A DNA stretch of 31,089 nt, taken from NCBI GenBank assembly GCA_009801015.1, contig VHZZ01000310.1:90034-121122 (forward strand), given 5' to 3'. The notes below the pieces were generated by a model, which worked only from the letters and a program-made list of their open reading frames with translations, searched no databases and was not told where the DNA came from. Shown piece by piece: positions 1-11,154 of this stretch (position 1 is its first letter; the number at the start of each line of letters is the position of its first letter). The translations under genes were made by a program, and so were the position numbers. The stretch is from Silene noctiflora. Taxonomy: Eukaryota; Streptophyta; Magnoliopsida; Caryophyllales; Caryophyllaceae.

Positions 1-210
1 ACGAGTCAAACAATAACAATTTTGGAACAAACTCGTCGAACCGTGTTTACAATTGTAAACGAAAAACTCACTGTTTTTATTCAATATATCATAATCTATC
101 ATAACAGCCAATGCACGCTTTATATAAACTTCAAAAATAACCTAATAACTGATTTAGTATCTCCGATGAGATATTATTCTTGCTTAATAATAATCTACCT
201 AAGAGATATA
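1..210. other. AT-rich intergenic DNA at window edge
   Basis: No gene, RNA or repeat is recognised here. A short open frame on the plus strand has no family features and AT-driven composition, so it is not called. Confidence 0.5.
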
Positions 211-468
211 CTCCCTCCATTCAACTCCACACTACACATTTCTTTTTTCACGTTTGCCAACGCGAGTTTTGGGCGTTAAATATCTTTAGCTACGTATTTG
301 CAAAAAATATAAAAGTTAGATATTTATAATGTACTTGTCAAGACGAATCAAACAAGATCCCACATGAATATATTTTTACTTATGTATTGAGAGAAAAACG
401 AACTTGAAGGATCATTTGTGAATAGTGTGCAAAATAGATAAGTGTAGTGTGGAGTTGAATGGAGGGAG
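211..468. mobile_element. Stowaway-like MITE (Tc1/mariner type)
   Basis: The left end starts with CTCCCTCCATTCAACTCCAC and the right end is its inverse complement, giving terminal inverted repeats of about 28 bp (211-238 and 441-468). The element is flanked on both sides by TA (209-210 and 469-470), the target duplication of Tc1/mariner elements. At 258 bp with no coding capacity it fits a non-autonomous Stowaway MITE. The class is inferred from termini and target site only. Confidence 0.8.
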
Positions 469-1320
469 TAATAGATAATTAAACTTCGTAGAACTGAAAT
501 ACGGAAATAACTAACTAGGAAATAAACTAATTACTTATTCTGAAATAATAATAAGCCTAATAATAATAAATAAGATGATATTTTATTCTATTCCGAGCTA
601 TACCAAGATCTCGTGCCATAGCTGAAAACAACCCTGTTCACGGCTCATTATTTTTGGATCAGGAGATAACATTTTCAATCCTGCATTTATTCTTACACAT
701 CCAAGCTGGTATTTCAAACTAGCCAGCAGAATCACCCAATGACTTGCTTCAGCAACAAAGATCGAATAAAAAAGTAGCTTAGCTGAATTGATTATCAATC
801 TTTTTGGATAATTATTTAGATGAGCTAATATTTAACACATTATACAAGAATTTATTAAATTATTATTAATCTTTATTCAATTAAAAGAGTAGCTTAGCTT
901 GATTATCTATATAATATAGACTATATTATTTGAGTTAACAAAGTTTTACTTAATACTTATGGCATTATTGAAATAACATTATAGTTTTTACTTCACTTTT
1001 TTTTTCAGAATATACCAGACCTGAAAAACCAACATTTATCCATTTGATTTTTAATATTATTTGGATTTAATTTCTTTATTAACAAAATTCTTTCCAGTTT
1101 TTCAAACCGATTTAAAAGTTGCACACCCTTAAATACTACTCCCTAATGAAGTAATGAATAAAATAAAGCAAAAGTAAGACTAGGTGTTATATGTATGAAG
1201 ACATGAAAACAAGTCCAATATAAAATCCCAATATTCATTGCTAGATTATCTCCATTTAGTTAGCCCCTTCTCTTTCCATGCCATTCCATATATCCCTCTT
1301 CCAAAACCAACCAAACCAAA
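469..1320. other. Intergenic region upstream of the QRT3-like gene
   Basis: AT-rich sequence without a convincing gene. A 66-codon minus-strand frame at 598-798 has no recognisable domain and no supported splice partners. The last 150 bp before the TATA box become richer in C and A, as in a plant core promoter. Nothing else could be supported. Confidence 0.5.
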
Positions 1321-1330
1321 TATATATAAA
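1321..1330 (+). promoter_or_regulatory. Probable TATA box of the QRT3-like gene
   Basis: TATATATAAA lies 121 bp upstream of the start codon at 1451. That leaves room for a transcription start about 30 bp downstream and a 5' leader of roughly 90 bp. The assignment rests on motif and position only. Confidence 0.5.
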
Positions 1331-1450
1331 CACCTTTAAACAATGCCTTTTGTTTTCACTTAACCTCTCTTTGAGTGTTTGAACAAACAACACACATACT
1401 AAAACATCAAAGAATTAGAATTAAGAGGGAGATTATTCAATATTTGTGTA

Positions 1451-4400
1451 ATGGCAACAAAATCACTTGTTTTGTTCCTCAATTTTCTGATTATTATGGT
1501 GTCAATGTGTCATCTTATGGTGATTGATGTTCATGGAGATAATACATTTACGAGTTCCGAAAGACGGGTTTTAGAAGACAAGCATTATGATCATGTTAGG
1601 AAAATGCAGGCGTTTCGGGAGTTAATTGCTGCTTCTCCTTCCCCTGCCTCAGCTCCTCCTCCAGTATGCATTCAATTTCATAACTTTTTTTATTTGTTAA
1701 TTACTTATGAATTTAAGTTTGTTTATGAGTTGTCCCGTTCATTAAACCTAACCTGTAAAAAATGTGAGTTCTAACCACACATTATCTTTAGAGATATACG
1801 TATTCAGCTGGTTAAACTGTTACAAACTCGTTAATTTACTTGTCCGTGAACCTTAATACATATGTCGTGTTTAACCCATCATCCATACTTGACCTAAACC
1901 TGAATCTGATCACTTTTAAATGAGCTTCTTAAGAATATAAGGAAGAAAGTTGTACCATTTCGACTTTTATGAGACTTATTTTAATCAAAATTATATAAAT
2001 GATTAAAACGAATATAAAAGTCCTCGTCTATATATTTTGATTACAAAACTACTTACAATGTTTCCTTATAGAATACGAGTAGTAATTAATCAAGTTATAT
2101 CTCGACATATCTCTAACATTACGTCATTACGATTTCTAATGCGAAAAAAATGAAAAAAAAAAAAAGCAGGTACAAACAAGAAACACAATGGTGTATCACG
2201 TCACGAGTTATGGAGCGGACCCAACAGGGAAAAACGATAGTACGGATGCACTTTTAAGGGTATTTTCGGAAATAGGAAATAGCAACAATAATAATAATAA
2301 TAATGGGAATTTAATGGATGGGATTACTAATTTGGGAGGAGTAGAAATTAATCTTGATGGTGGTACCTACGTAATCAACCGTCCTCTTCATTTCCCAACT
2401 CCTTACCTTGGAAATATCTTGGTACGCTTTTTTACTCCTTTTCTTCCTCATTTTTCACTTTATTTCTTTAGTTACACGGTTTCACATTATGACACGATCC
2501 CGTAATATATATAAAAAAATTACTGTAATAATTTATTTATTAGCAATAAATGAATAATTTTTTTTTACAGAAACAGATCATCTCACAATACTCTATAATT
2601 TGTATGATAACTAATATGCATGCAGAAATGTGTAAAAAATACGGAGTATCTAATATTAATGAGTCGTATTTTTTAGAAGATAAAATTAATGTCAAATTTT
2701 AAATGAATACCACAATTACGTGAATTGTTTTTTTTATTTTTGTCGTGAGATCTTTCTTTTATATATGGCTATATGCATTTATGATGCAAAATATATGCAT
2801 TTATAAGTTATAATTGTTTATATACAATCTTCGTATAATTGTTTAATACTCCGTAGTTGTTTATCACCTCATTCATTTTTTAATACTTGGTAGTTGTTTA
2901 TATACAATCTTCGTATAATTGTTTATTTACAGTCTAGTAAATACTCCGTAATTGATTATTGCTGAGTTGAATACTTGAATGCTATAATTAGAAGTACAAG
3001 TTCATACGATTTCATTTCAAGTAAGAAATTACATCTTAGAAAAAATGATTCTTTTATTTAAAGATGAAGCAACTAACTAAACAAAGAAATGCAATAATTT
3101 GTTACTTTGCGATGTTTAATCGTATTATGGTGATGTTTGTCCAAATTTTAAAAGTATTTTTCTAACTGAAAAAGTAATAGCTTGGTCAAACACTATAGAT
3201 TAGAGGGTTTTAAAACTATTTTTAAAAAGTCAAAAAGTGATTATTCACACTCAAAGTAGAAGTAGGTGCCAAACATCACCCATAGTTAATCTTTAGGCAA
3301 GAAAAGCAAAGTTATTATTCCGATGCATGTTGTTTACTTTCTAGTCATGATCCTCGAAAAGGAAACACAGGAAACAAATAATCAAATTCTTTGAGCTTAC
3401 AAATTGGCCGACATAAAGACTTTAGTACGGAGTATTATTGAGGGGATCTAGAACATACTCCGTAGATTGGAACGGATTAGTCTAATAAACAAACCACAAA
3501 TTATAAAGTAAGACGGTCTTACACGTGAAACAAACCATTATTATAAAAAATACTTGTAAATTCATTTAACATTTAATAAATGAATTGTCCTTTTATATAT
3601 ATAACTAAACCGTCTCACAACGTAATAAAGATGGTTTACGTAATAATTACTCTTGACAAATTAAGGACATTTTAGAGAACGTAACAGACGGACTATGATG
3701 TAGTCCTTTGAGGACAACAATTAGAGTTATTAGACTTTACTTCTTCGACCTACCACAACAGATGTTATGATCTGAGCCACAGGGCTGTCATGTGCTATTG
3801 ACCCACTAAAATAATCCGATTTGAACTGATTAGACCCGTATTTTCAATTTATTTGATTCAAAAGTATATATTAAGAATAAAGCGTTTTGCTTGTCACGGG
3901 TACTATCCGTTACAATCTGAAAACGGATAATGTTTCACTTACAATAAGGCTAAAACAATACCGCCACAACTAAATGCGTACACAAGTATCGGAAAGCTAA
4001 TCGAGCTTGTGACTGGTTAGCTAATCGCGGCATGAATTCCTCTACCAGCATTACTATTCTTGACCATCTATCTACTTTCGGAGCTCTGCTCTATTCTTCG
4101 GGAAGACGTTCTTGGTGTTGCCTTTCCCCGATTAGCTGCTAATTTATTAATCCGTTTTTGGGAGTTATCCCTTCTATTGTACCCAAAAAAATAAATGAAT
4201 GTGTACATACTCACTAGTTCTAAAATCTTTCCAACTTCTAGCTTTCAGTATACATTAAGACGGACCCAAAATCGCGTTGATTGGAAGTTGTATGTCAAAT
4301 TGTGAAAGGAAGTTGAAGAGTAGTTGTCCAGTACTCCAGTCTAAGGGCTGCTAGATGGCATTAAAATTGGTGTAGAGGCATGACAACCGGAGATAATTAG

Positions 4401-6756
4401 GATGCCAATTTCTAGTAATACGACATTTTTAAGTACTCTACCCTATTTCAATGTATGTTTTCTAGTGAAAGTTTCTATTCAATGAAGCATACCCCAATAG
4501 AGAATAGGCTACCAAAAACCATGAAGAAAAGTCTAGTAATATCTAAGAGAATTCAAGTTAGTGGGTGGATGTTTAAATTGTCTTATTGTCTTAATTTGGC
4601 AAGACTTGAATTACAAAAGAAAAAAAAAGAAAAAAAAATCAATTCAATAAGTTTGACACCATTTATTCACAAGTTAGGTAGAATTTTTTTGTACATTAGG
4701 TAACTTTTGAGAAATCAAGTTTTCCTATGGCTACTCAAATAAAGCAAGACCATTAGACCATTTTCTTTTCTGTACGACGAGAAAACCAGCAATCGTTACT
4801 TAATAAAGCAAAACCAATTTATCAATGTTTACATTATTGATTGTGCTTTTGTTTTTGTCTCTTTTTACATTGTTTAAGTTTGCATCAACAATGTCATTAT
4901 GATGATTCATGGTAGTCGATCTTAGGTTTTACTCATTTGCATCACAATTTTATAGCTCTACCAATTTTTGTAGGAATTATTATATATGTTGTGCCGTGAG
5001 GTTAGGGACTTAGAATTAAATTAGTGAGGTCTTTCACGCCTTAATCCGACCTCTTTCGGACCCACGATTTTAAGTCTAAGGTAAGATTATTGGTAGTCTT
5101 GAGACAAGACTTTAGTAAGTCTTGAGACAAGACTCGCTCAAGACTACTAATAATCTACCTTAGTCTCGACAAAGTTTTAAGTTGAGTCTTGAAAATCTAC
5201 CTTAATCTTGACAAAGTCTTAAGTTGAGTCTTGAAAATTCAAGACTCAACCTAAACTTTGGGTGAGTCTTGACCCCACCATGATTGAAAAATATTCAATT
5301 AATAGATCACATGTGTCATTTCTTTTGTAAAAATAAAAAGAAGTAAGATGGAAAAGTAGAAAAGTAAAGTCTGAGTTGGGTTTGACGGATAATGTATAAA
5401 GTCTGAACAATAAAGAAATAATAAAAGTCAGTGGAAAGCTGATGAATGAAGCCTTTGGAGAGTCGGATAATCTTACCCGAAGAGGGTAAAGCATTAAAAT
5501 TTGTAGTTACGAGGCAAAAAGTAATACTCGAAAAAAAGTTCTATAAAAAAATTCAAAAAGTTGGTTTTATCGCGCCTTGACCGTTGTTATTTACGTGTGC
5601 TTAAGGGGAGTAGGCTCCCTACTAGGCGTACTAGCCCCCTTTGCTCCGACACTAATAACCTTTGAAATAACTCGACGATTTCTAATGTTTCTCGTGTGAT
5701 TTTGTGATACAGATACATGGAGGAACACTGAAAGCCTCGGACAATTTTCCTACAAATGGCTACCTTATCGAACTTTCAGCATCATCATCGACTCAAAACC
5801 AAGATAAAACTACTTCCGTCGACCAACAACTTGGCTCCAATTCAGCTTCCTACAATTTCGAGTACATAACTTTTAGGGACTTAATGTTGGACTGCAATTA
5901 CAAAGGTGGAGGTATTACTATCACAAACTCTCTTAGAATCGGCGTAGACAACTGTTACATTGCCCATTTTATGACAGAAGGGATTCGTGTTGATATTGGT
6001 CATGAGACTTTGATTAGAAATTCGTTCATCGGCCAACATATAACTGCCGGGAGTGATCCGGGAGAAAGGAGGTTCAATGGAACAGGAATTATCCTTAATG
6101 GTAATGATAATGTTGTTACTGATGTGGTGATTTTTTCGGCACAAATTGGAATATTGGTTTCCGGACAAGCTAACCTGTTATCAGGAGTGCATTGTTATAA
6201 TAAAGCCTATGGTTTCGGTGGCACTGGCATATATTTGAAGTTGCCGGGATTAACTCAAACTCGGATTGTAAATTCTTACTTAGATTACACCGGAATTGTG
6301 GTAGAAGATCCTTTCCAACTCGTGATTTCTAACAACTTTTTCCTAGGAGATGCCTTCATTCAATTCAAGTCGATAAAGGGTATTGCTAACGGAGTAAACA
6401 TCGTTGATAACTTATTCTCGGGATCTGGCAAAGGAATTGACATTGTTCAATTAGACGGCTCTTTTGGGAATGTTGATCAAGTTGTGGTTGATAGAAATAG
6501 TGCAAATGGGATGAACCTGAAGTCGACCATTGCTCGTGCAGCAGTTGAGGGTAATGCAGCATCCTGGACAGCAGATTTTAACAGAGTTCTTCTGTTTCCC
6601 AACCTAATAAAGCATGTTCAGTATACCTTAAGTACGAGCGGGAATTCTTTTCCTAATTATGCTTTGCGAAATGTGTCTGATAATCGAGTCGTAATCAAGT
6701 CCAATATAGTCGCTCCTACGAGTGTTTACGTCACAGTTGAGCAAGGATCAAACTGA
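1451..6756 (+). CDS. QRT3-like: QRT3-like polygalacturonase / pectin lyase-fold protein
   Basis: Exons are 1451-1663, 2170-2421 and 5713-6756. All junctions are GT-AG and phase 0, giving 502 aa (Arabidopsis QRT3 is about 480). Residues 1-29 form a hydrophobic secretion signal, followed by a Ser/Pro/Ala-rich stretch near 60-71. From about residue 78 the sequence VYHVTSYGADPTGKNDST is the typical opening of the pectate-lyase-3 / GH28-like beta-helix. Exon 3 carries the helix, with IHGGTLKASDNFP, LDCNYKGGGI and GTGIYLKLPGL. QRT3 proteins are secreted enzymes, distantly related to polygalacturonases, that degrade pectin around pollen mother cells and let the tetrad separate. Close paralogues act elsewhere in the wall, so pollen specificity is not shown here. 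An AAT microsatellite in exon 2 encodes a poly-Asn run. Intron 1 is 506 bp and intron 2 is 3291 bp and repeat-laden. The reading frame is intact. Confidence 0.9.
1664..2169 (+). other. Intron 1 of the QRT3-like gene
   Basis: The donor is GTATGC after a CCA codon. The acceptor AG follows an A-rich run and joins in frame to GTA CAA ACA. The 506 bp are AT-rich and I see no separate feature in them. Confidence 0.8.
2814..2925. repeat. 80-bp-period direct repeat with ACTCCGTA motifs
   Basis: A 32-bp string that includes TATACAATCTTCGTATAATT occurs at 2814-2845 and again at 2894-2925, exactly 80 bp apart. The material between them is partly repeated too: AATACTCCGTAG in one copy against AATACTTGGTAG in the next. 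It lies in intron 2 of the QRT3-like gene and looks like a local tandem duplication. Confidence 0.75.
3129..3280. mobile_element. Small TIR element (MITE)
   Basis: GGTGATGTTTG at the left end matches the inverse complement of CAAACATCACC at the right end, giving 11-bp perfect terminal inverted repeats around a 152-bp AT-rich body without coding capacity. Ends of this type are common in plant hAT or PIF/Harbinger MITEs. I could not define a clean target duplication, so the superfamily is open. Confidence 0.55.
3511..3620. mobile_element. Possible MITE with a perfect 15-bp palindrome at its left end
   Basis: GTAAGACGGTCTTAC is a perfect palindrome near the left end. About 90 bp downstream comes AAACCGTCTCACAAC, roughly its inverted counterpart. 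Such AGACGGT(C)TC ends recur in plant MITEs. Boundaries are approximate and no target duplication was defined. Confidence 0.35.
5080..5275. repeat. Foldback repeat built on GAGTCTTGA
   Basis: Arms 5080-5103 and 5137-5159 are inverse complements with about two differences. A 42-bp direct tandem repeat follows (5152-5193 and 5194-5235). Then comes a perfect palindrome with 13-bp arms (5223-5235 and 5238-5250, GTTGAGTCTTGAA and its complement). GAGTCTTGA or its complement recurs many times. This is probably a degenerate foldback or MITE relic inside intron 2. Confidence 0.6.
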
Positions 6757-7430
6757 TATAAGAAGGTGATTATGTTTACGGCAATGAGATTAGTCGTCTC
6801 GGGTTGTTGATTAGTAGGGTATGTTAGGTGATTATAGTGATTAATGGATCATTGTTAATTAAATGTCAAATGTATTGGGTGGGAAAATGGTTGATATATG
6901 ACCATTACTCCATTAAGCTTTCAAAAAGCGTTTCTGTTTCGTATCCGGATTTCCTGTCCCAATTTCGTGTTCCATCCGAACTCTTCTGTTTCGGTTGTAA
7001 TGACGTAAGATCAAGTGTAAATTAATTGATGATGCAAATGATAAAAGAAATGGCAGTGATTTTAAGTATGTGTTTTGTTTCAACTTCTGTTCTTGGGTCA
7101 TCAGTCTTGTGTAAGGACTTCAGAGAGTCAAAATTAGAAATTGTTGTTGAATAATTTGTCAAGGGCAATTTCCCAAAAAAACAAAAAAAAAAATTGTTAG
7201 GATAAAATCAAAGGTGACTTTGTGTTGATTTAAATAAGTTTACTTTAGTGGCTCATGATTTCGAAATATGTCTATGGAGTTGTTTTTTAACGAGCAATCA
7301 AATGAGGCATGGGTTGGCCGAAATTTGCAATAATATCAAGTTCAACCTTTTCAAGAATAATCTTGTGGAGGTTATTTTATGACTTGAGACTATGTCCTTC
7401 TAGATTTTAAGTCTTTCACCTAGATCTGAC

Positions 7431-7865
7431 AAACGGGTCATTTGAATCGGGTTAAATCAGTTCAATTTAAATCGTGTTGACCTTAGTTGAATTTCGAGTC
7501 ATAATTTGCTTGAATTAAAGGGTCAAAAAATTAGCTTAAATGTCCTTTATACTTTGCAATTTGTATATAATAATTCATAATATCATTAATAAATAAAGAA
7601 TTAATGAAAAAAAATACCTAAAATATGTTTTTTTTTTATTAGAAAATAAATATTTTTAATTAAGTTCTATCGGTTCAATTCTTGTCAATTTGGATATATT
7701 CACATTCGGATATTATCCGGTTATCATTGAATTTGGATCAATTTCGATTCGATTTAGATTGAGTTTTGTTCTAGATACTATTCAAATAACTCGGTTCAAA
7801 TGTTGGATAGATTATCAATTGGTTTTCAAGTTTAATTTATTTTGCCAGGTCAACAGTTATAAGTG
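7431..7865. mobile_element. Candidate insertion flanked by a 10-bp direct repeat
   Basis: TAGATCTGAC occurs at 7421-7430 and 7866-7875, bracketing 435 bp. The body starts with AAACGGGTCATTTGAATCGG and ends in a CCAGGTCAACAG-type sequence, a style common in plant hAT or Mutator-like MITEs. No strong terminal inverted repeat is visible, so the flanking repeat may be coincidence. Confidence 0.35.
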
Positions 7866-8099
7866 TAGATCTGACTAAGACTTTCAAAGCACTAACACTT
7901 TGGATCAAACTGGCCCATTCGTAAACTTATATCAACCTTGCGCAATATAACTCGTTATTGGGCCTAATTGGTCTGTGTTTTTTCGAATTTTACGTGGTAC
8001 TTTTACGTTTTTGAAAACATCAATGGTACTCTTAAAGTTAGTAAAATGTTCATAAAATAGCCAAACTACTAAAAATTACGTTTTTAATCAGTTAAATTC

Positions 8100-8390
8100 T
8101 GTCATGAAACCGGGCCCGGTTGCAAAGGGATGTGACTCTGACCCAACCCGTTGAGAGTCTTGGACGGGTTGTGGACGGACCGTGCTGACGGGCCATTATT
8201 ATAATTTTTTGGCTAAAATGGCGAACCAAAGGGCGAGTCGGGTTTGAAATATGGAACCCGTACTTGGGTTGTGTATGGGATAGGCCTGGCGGATTGAGGG
8301 ATGGCCTACACAGATCGAGTTAAATATGACCCGTGAGCCGGGTTGGGCCAGGCTGGCGACTGGGGAGTTCCTTTAGCCAGGTCTACATAA
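8100..8390. mobile_element. GC-rich degraded repeat, possibly hAT-like
   Basis: This island is much more GC-rich than its surroundings. It contains a perfect 12-bp palindrome ACCGGGCCCGGT (8109-8120) and several GGGTT/CCCG and GGGCC motifs typical of old hAT-derived repeats. I found no target duplication or coding potential. The call rests on composition and motif style only. Confidence 0.3.
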
Positions 8391-8798
8391 GGGTATGTAT
8401 TGTCTTCGACTTGGAGGATTTTGAATTAAAATCATCAAAATATCTATAATATATTAACATGCATCTCCAAACAAAAGAATAAAACAAAGCAACTAAATCC
8501 TGTAGTATCACATTATGAAAATGAGAATAATGCCAGAAATAGGAGGCACGTATGTATAGTTTGAGAAATTGGACCAAAAAAGCAATGAGATGGCAATACA
8601 CTTTATACACCACATATATGATATATACGAAGTACATAATACAAGATGCATGGTATGTAGCAAAATACCATTACACAATTATTCTTGTAAATTTTGTGGA
8701 TGATGATGGACCGGGTCCTGTCAACAGCATTTGAAAACGATACCAGAGTAACATGTATTTAACGCAAATAGGTCGGCCAAAAGATTTGTAGTATATAT

Positions 8799-9075
8799 CG
8801 ATTGATTATTTATTTTGAATACAAGGCTCATAATATCAATTTGTTATTATATTCTGTTTTACTCAATAATTTGTTTTTGTTTTGTTTCCATGTTTCTCAA
8901 AGATAGGATAGATGATTTGAAATTTATAACTTCTTGACAGCTATTACCGTACCTTAAACAAAAACCATATACTGTATCAAAATAGATGTTATATATCAAA
9001 CTTGATTGTAATGAATGAACATTATTAATTAGATTGTAATGAATGAACATTATTAATTAGATTGTAATGAAGCCT
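8799..9075. repeat. Duplicated segment, copy 1 (5' part)
   Basis: This stretch matches 10893-11115 over its length, sharing ATAATATCAATTTGTTAT, TTTTACTCAATAAT, TTGACAGCTA and CCGTACCTTAAACA in the same order and strand. It contains a 28-bp tandem duplication at 9005-9060 that copy 2 lacks. It is the first block of the larger duplication described under findings. Confidence 0.75.
9005..9071. repeat. 28-bp tandem repeat, 2.4 copies
   Basis: The unit ATTGTAATGAATGAACATTA plus eight further bases occurs at 9005-9032 and 9033-9060 with perfect identity, then as a partial copy to 9071. The corresponding part of copy 2 (about 11087-11110) has a single diverged unit, so the expansion is recent and local. 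Confidence 0.85.
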
Positions 9076-9425
9076 CGCCATGGGCCATTCTAGCACGACA
9101 CGGAATTAACACGGATCAATACAGTATGTGAGCCAATGTGCCATGGACCTTGGGCTGTGTTTGAGCCGTTTGAGAAAGAAGATCGTGTCTAACCCAAACA
9201 CAACACGACAAATCTGGACATGACACACTTAGACACGAACAAAATACAAAGAAATAAGGCTGAAGCTAGTGTAGGAATTGTTTAAGCAAGCCCAATAAGG
9301 GTGCAACATGACACGCCATATGCCATGTATGGGATGTCATTTCCATTTCACTAGCACGACACAACATGAAGCCCACCTTTCTGTACCCCGGCCGTGTCAT
9401 TTTCTCTTTAAGCATGATGAGTCAG
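9076..9425. mobile_element. Probable degraded repeat rich in ACACGAC motifs
   Basis: The segment starts near GGGCCATTCTAGCACGACAC and ends near CGGCCGTGTCATTTTC. It carries many CACGACA/GTGTC motifs, GC-richer than its flanks, as in hAT-like plant repeats. It interrupts copy 1 of the duplicated segment, at or near where copy 2 carries a different hAT-like element. No target duplication is visible. Confidence 0.4.
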
Positions 9426-9542
9426 TAGCATTGTGATTTGTGATCTTTAATATTTTATTTTCTGAATACATTTTTAATATATTATTATGTGCACTTTAGA
9501 TACAATATATAAAAAAAATATCTGAGTAAAACAACCAATTGT

Positions 9543-10007
9543 TACTTCCTCCGTTCTAATCATTTGTTTGTCTTTACTTAAAATGTCCATCACAAAAAAT
9601 AAAGGGTTTTTCTACACGGTACCCCTCATTTTTTCAAAATTTTATTGGTACCCCTAAACTTAATTAAAACCTTTCAAAATACCAAAATGCACTAATCGTT
9701 GGTCTCTTTTAAATGTTTATTTTATGCATTTTTTGTTGATCTTTTGACAATAATTTGTGAAACCATTAGCATAAATATTGTTTACTCAATCGTTAACATA
9801 TTTTCTTTACAAAATTAAATTGTTTGAAAACTCGATTTTTACTAGTTTGTGTATTTTAAGTACTATTCACTAAGTTTAGGGGTATCCGAGATGTTTTTCA
9901 AAAATGAAGGGTATCACGTAGAATTTGAAAAAATACAGGAATATCACGTAGAAAAAATAAAAAATAAAAAAAAGAAAACAAATGATTGGGACAAGGGGAT
10001 GGAGGAA
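9543..10007. mobile_element. Stowaway-like MITE with a nested foldback insert
   Basis: The left end CTTCCTCCGTTCTAATCATT, preceded by TA, is mirrored at the right by AAACAAATGATTGGGAC followed by GGATGGAGGAA. About 350 bp of its interior (9605-9957) is a second inverted-repeat element, so the original MITE was much shorter. It interrupts copy 1 of the duplicated segment and is absent from copy 2. Confidence 0.6.
9605..9957. mobile_element. Nested terminal-inverted-repeat element
   Basis: The left end TTTTTCTACACGGTACCCCT and a subterminal TTGGTACCCCTAAACTTA are mirrored on the right by TAAGTTTAGGGGTATCC, then AAGGGTATCACGTAGAA and a second ATATCACGTAGAAAAA. The insert lies in A-rich DNA (AAAAATAAA on both sides), so a 9-bp target duplication is possible but cannot be separated from simple sequence. 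The style resembles small Mutator-like elements. Confidence 0.5.
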
Positions 10008-10077
10008 TCTTTTAGTTTGAGTGAATAATCTCGCTAACATGTTAACCTGTTATTCCCCCCGCTTTGTTCATTTGTTT

Positions 10078-10757
10078 CCCTACTAGTTTAGATCCCGCGC
10101 AATGAATGAGCGGTATTTATAGGGTTTTTATTTTTGTATTACTTAATCATGCTAAATTAATACCTCGTTAATTTTTCATATTTCACGTCATTGTATTTTG
10201 ATATAAGAAAAAAAGTTGAACCGTAAACTTTTTCAAGAAAACTGGGTAAAATTGAACTGTAAAATAGTAGTGGTATCTCATAATTGTTCATTTTTCTCGT
10301 TATTGTATTTTGCTTCGAACAAAAAAAAAATTAAATTGAAAATTAATCGAAGAGAATTGAGTAATGTGCTGAAATGTATTTTTTAATACTACAATGCTAA
10401 TGATTCCAATTTATAAATTCTCTCAATTTTTTTGTTATGAAAGTAATCAAAACGATTTATAATTTTGTTTATACATAGTATGAATAGTATGAGTCAAGCC
10501 ATTCTCAAATAATACTATCAATAAATGATTTTAACAGTTTATAGTTTTATATTATTTATACTTTAATTAAAATATTATGATTTAGTTTTTATTGAAAATT
10601 ATAAAATTTGATGATTTTTTTTTTTTAATGAAATACATTATAATTATTGATTTTCCTATTTAGTGAATACAATTAAATTATCAATAGTTTCCTTATTTAA
10701 AAAGATGCGTTTTGGAGGGAAAAATTGTGAATTCATTTAATCTTTAGTAGATAGGGG
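10078..10757. mobile_element. Unclassified AT-rich insertion in copy 1 of the duplication
   Basis: The left end CCCTACTAGTTTAGATCCCG and the right end TTTAGTAGATAGGGG are roughly inverted. Aligned to copy 2 (12565-12783), this 0.7 kb block is missing there, so it looks like a later insertion into a MITE. GATCCCGCGCAATGAATGAG near the start resembles the termini of a dispersed plant repeat type whose class I cannot assign. Confidence 0.4.
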
Positions 10758-10892
10758 ATTGGCACAAAGACTAACGAGAGGGGAGAAGATCATTCGTAGT
10801 GATTGTTATTAGATGACAATATAAGTGGACAATAATGAATATATAAGATTAAATTACTCTTCAGAATTATGAAGATTTCTAGAATAGATTTT

Positions 10893-11146
10893 TAATTATT
10901 TATTTTGAATAGAAGGATCATAATATCAATTTGTTATTTGCTGTTTTACTCAATAATATGTTTTGTTTTGTTTTGTTTTGATGTTTGTCAAGATAGGAAG
11001 GATGACTAATAAAACTTCCTTGACAGCTAACACCGTACCTTAAACACAAACCATGTACTGTACCAAAATGGATTTATCAAACTTATAATAATGAATGCAC
11101 ATTATTAGATTTAAATTCGTCGTGTAATTATTTAGATAGGACATTA
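10893..11146. repeat. Duplicated segment, copy 2 (5' part)
   Basis: Collinear with 8799-9075 on the same strand. The two share the string ATAATATCAATTTGTTAT and the ordered motifs TTGACAGCTA, CCGTACCTTAAACA and AATGAATG.ACATTATTA. It ends where a hAT-like element is inserted. Confidence 0.75.
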
Positions 11147-11154
11147 GCTACGAG

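Larger units (their letters stand above)
2422..5712 (+). other. Large repeat-bearing intron 2 of the QRT3-like gene
   Basis: A 3291-bp intron runs from GTACGC to a GTGATACAG acceptor and joins a codon for Leu to one for Ile without changing frame. It holds an 80-bp tandem duplication (2814-2925), a small terminal-inverted-repeat element (3129-3280), a palindrome in a possible MITE (about 3511-3620) and a foldback repeat (5080-5275). Open frames at 4455-4703 and 5246-5494 show no protein-family features and are treated as chance. Confidence 0.75.
6757..8798. other. Intergenic region with degraded repeats downstream of the QRT3-like gene
   Basis: No gene is recognised. 6757-7150 probably holds the 3' untranslated region, but no clear polyadenylation site was fixed. 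7431-7865 is a candidate insertion and 8100-8390 is a GC-rich insertion-like block, listed separately. 7960-8095 is an AT-rich stretch with ACGTGGTAC and CAATGGTAC motifs resembling the termini of the element at 9605-9957. Confidence 0.5.

Noticed and set aside
598-798. 66-codon minus-strand open frame in the upstream region of the QRT3-like gene
   Set aside because: It starts plausibly and is less AT-rich than its surroundings, but no domain is recognised and no splice partners were found.
4455-4703. 82-codon plus-strand frame inside intron 2 of the QRT3-like gene
   Set aside because: Lys-rich AT-driven translation with no family features, lying within a spliced intron.
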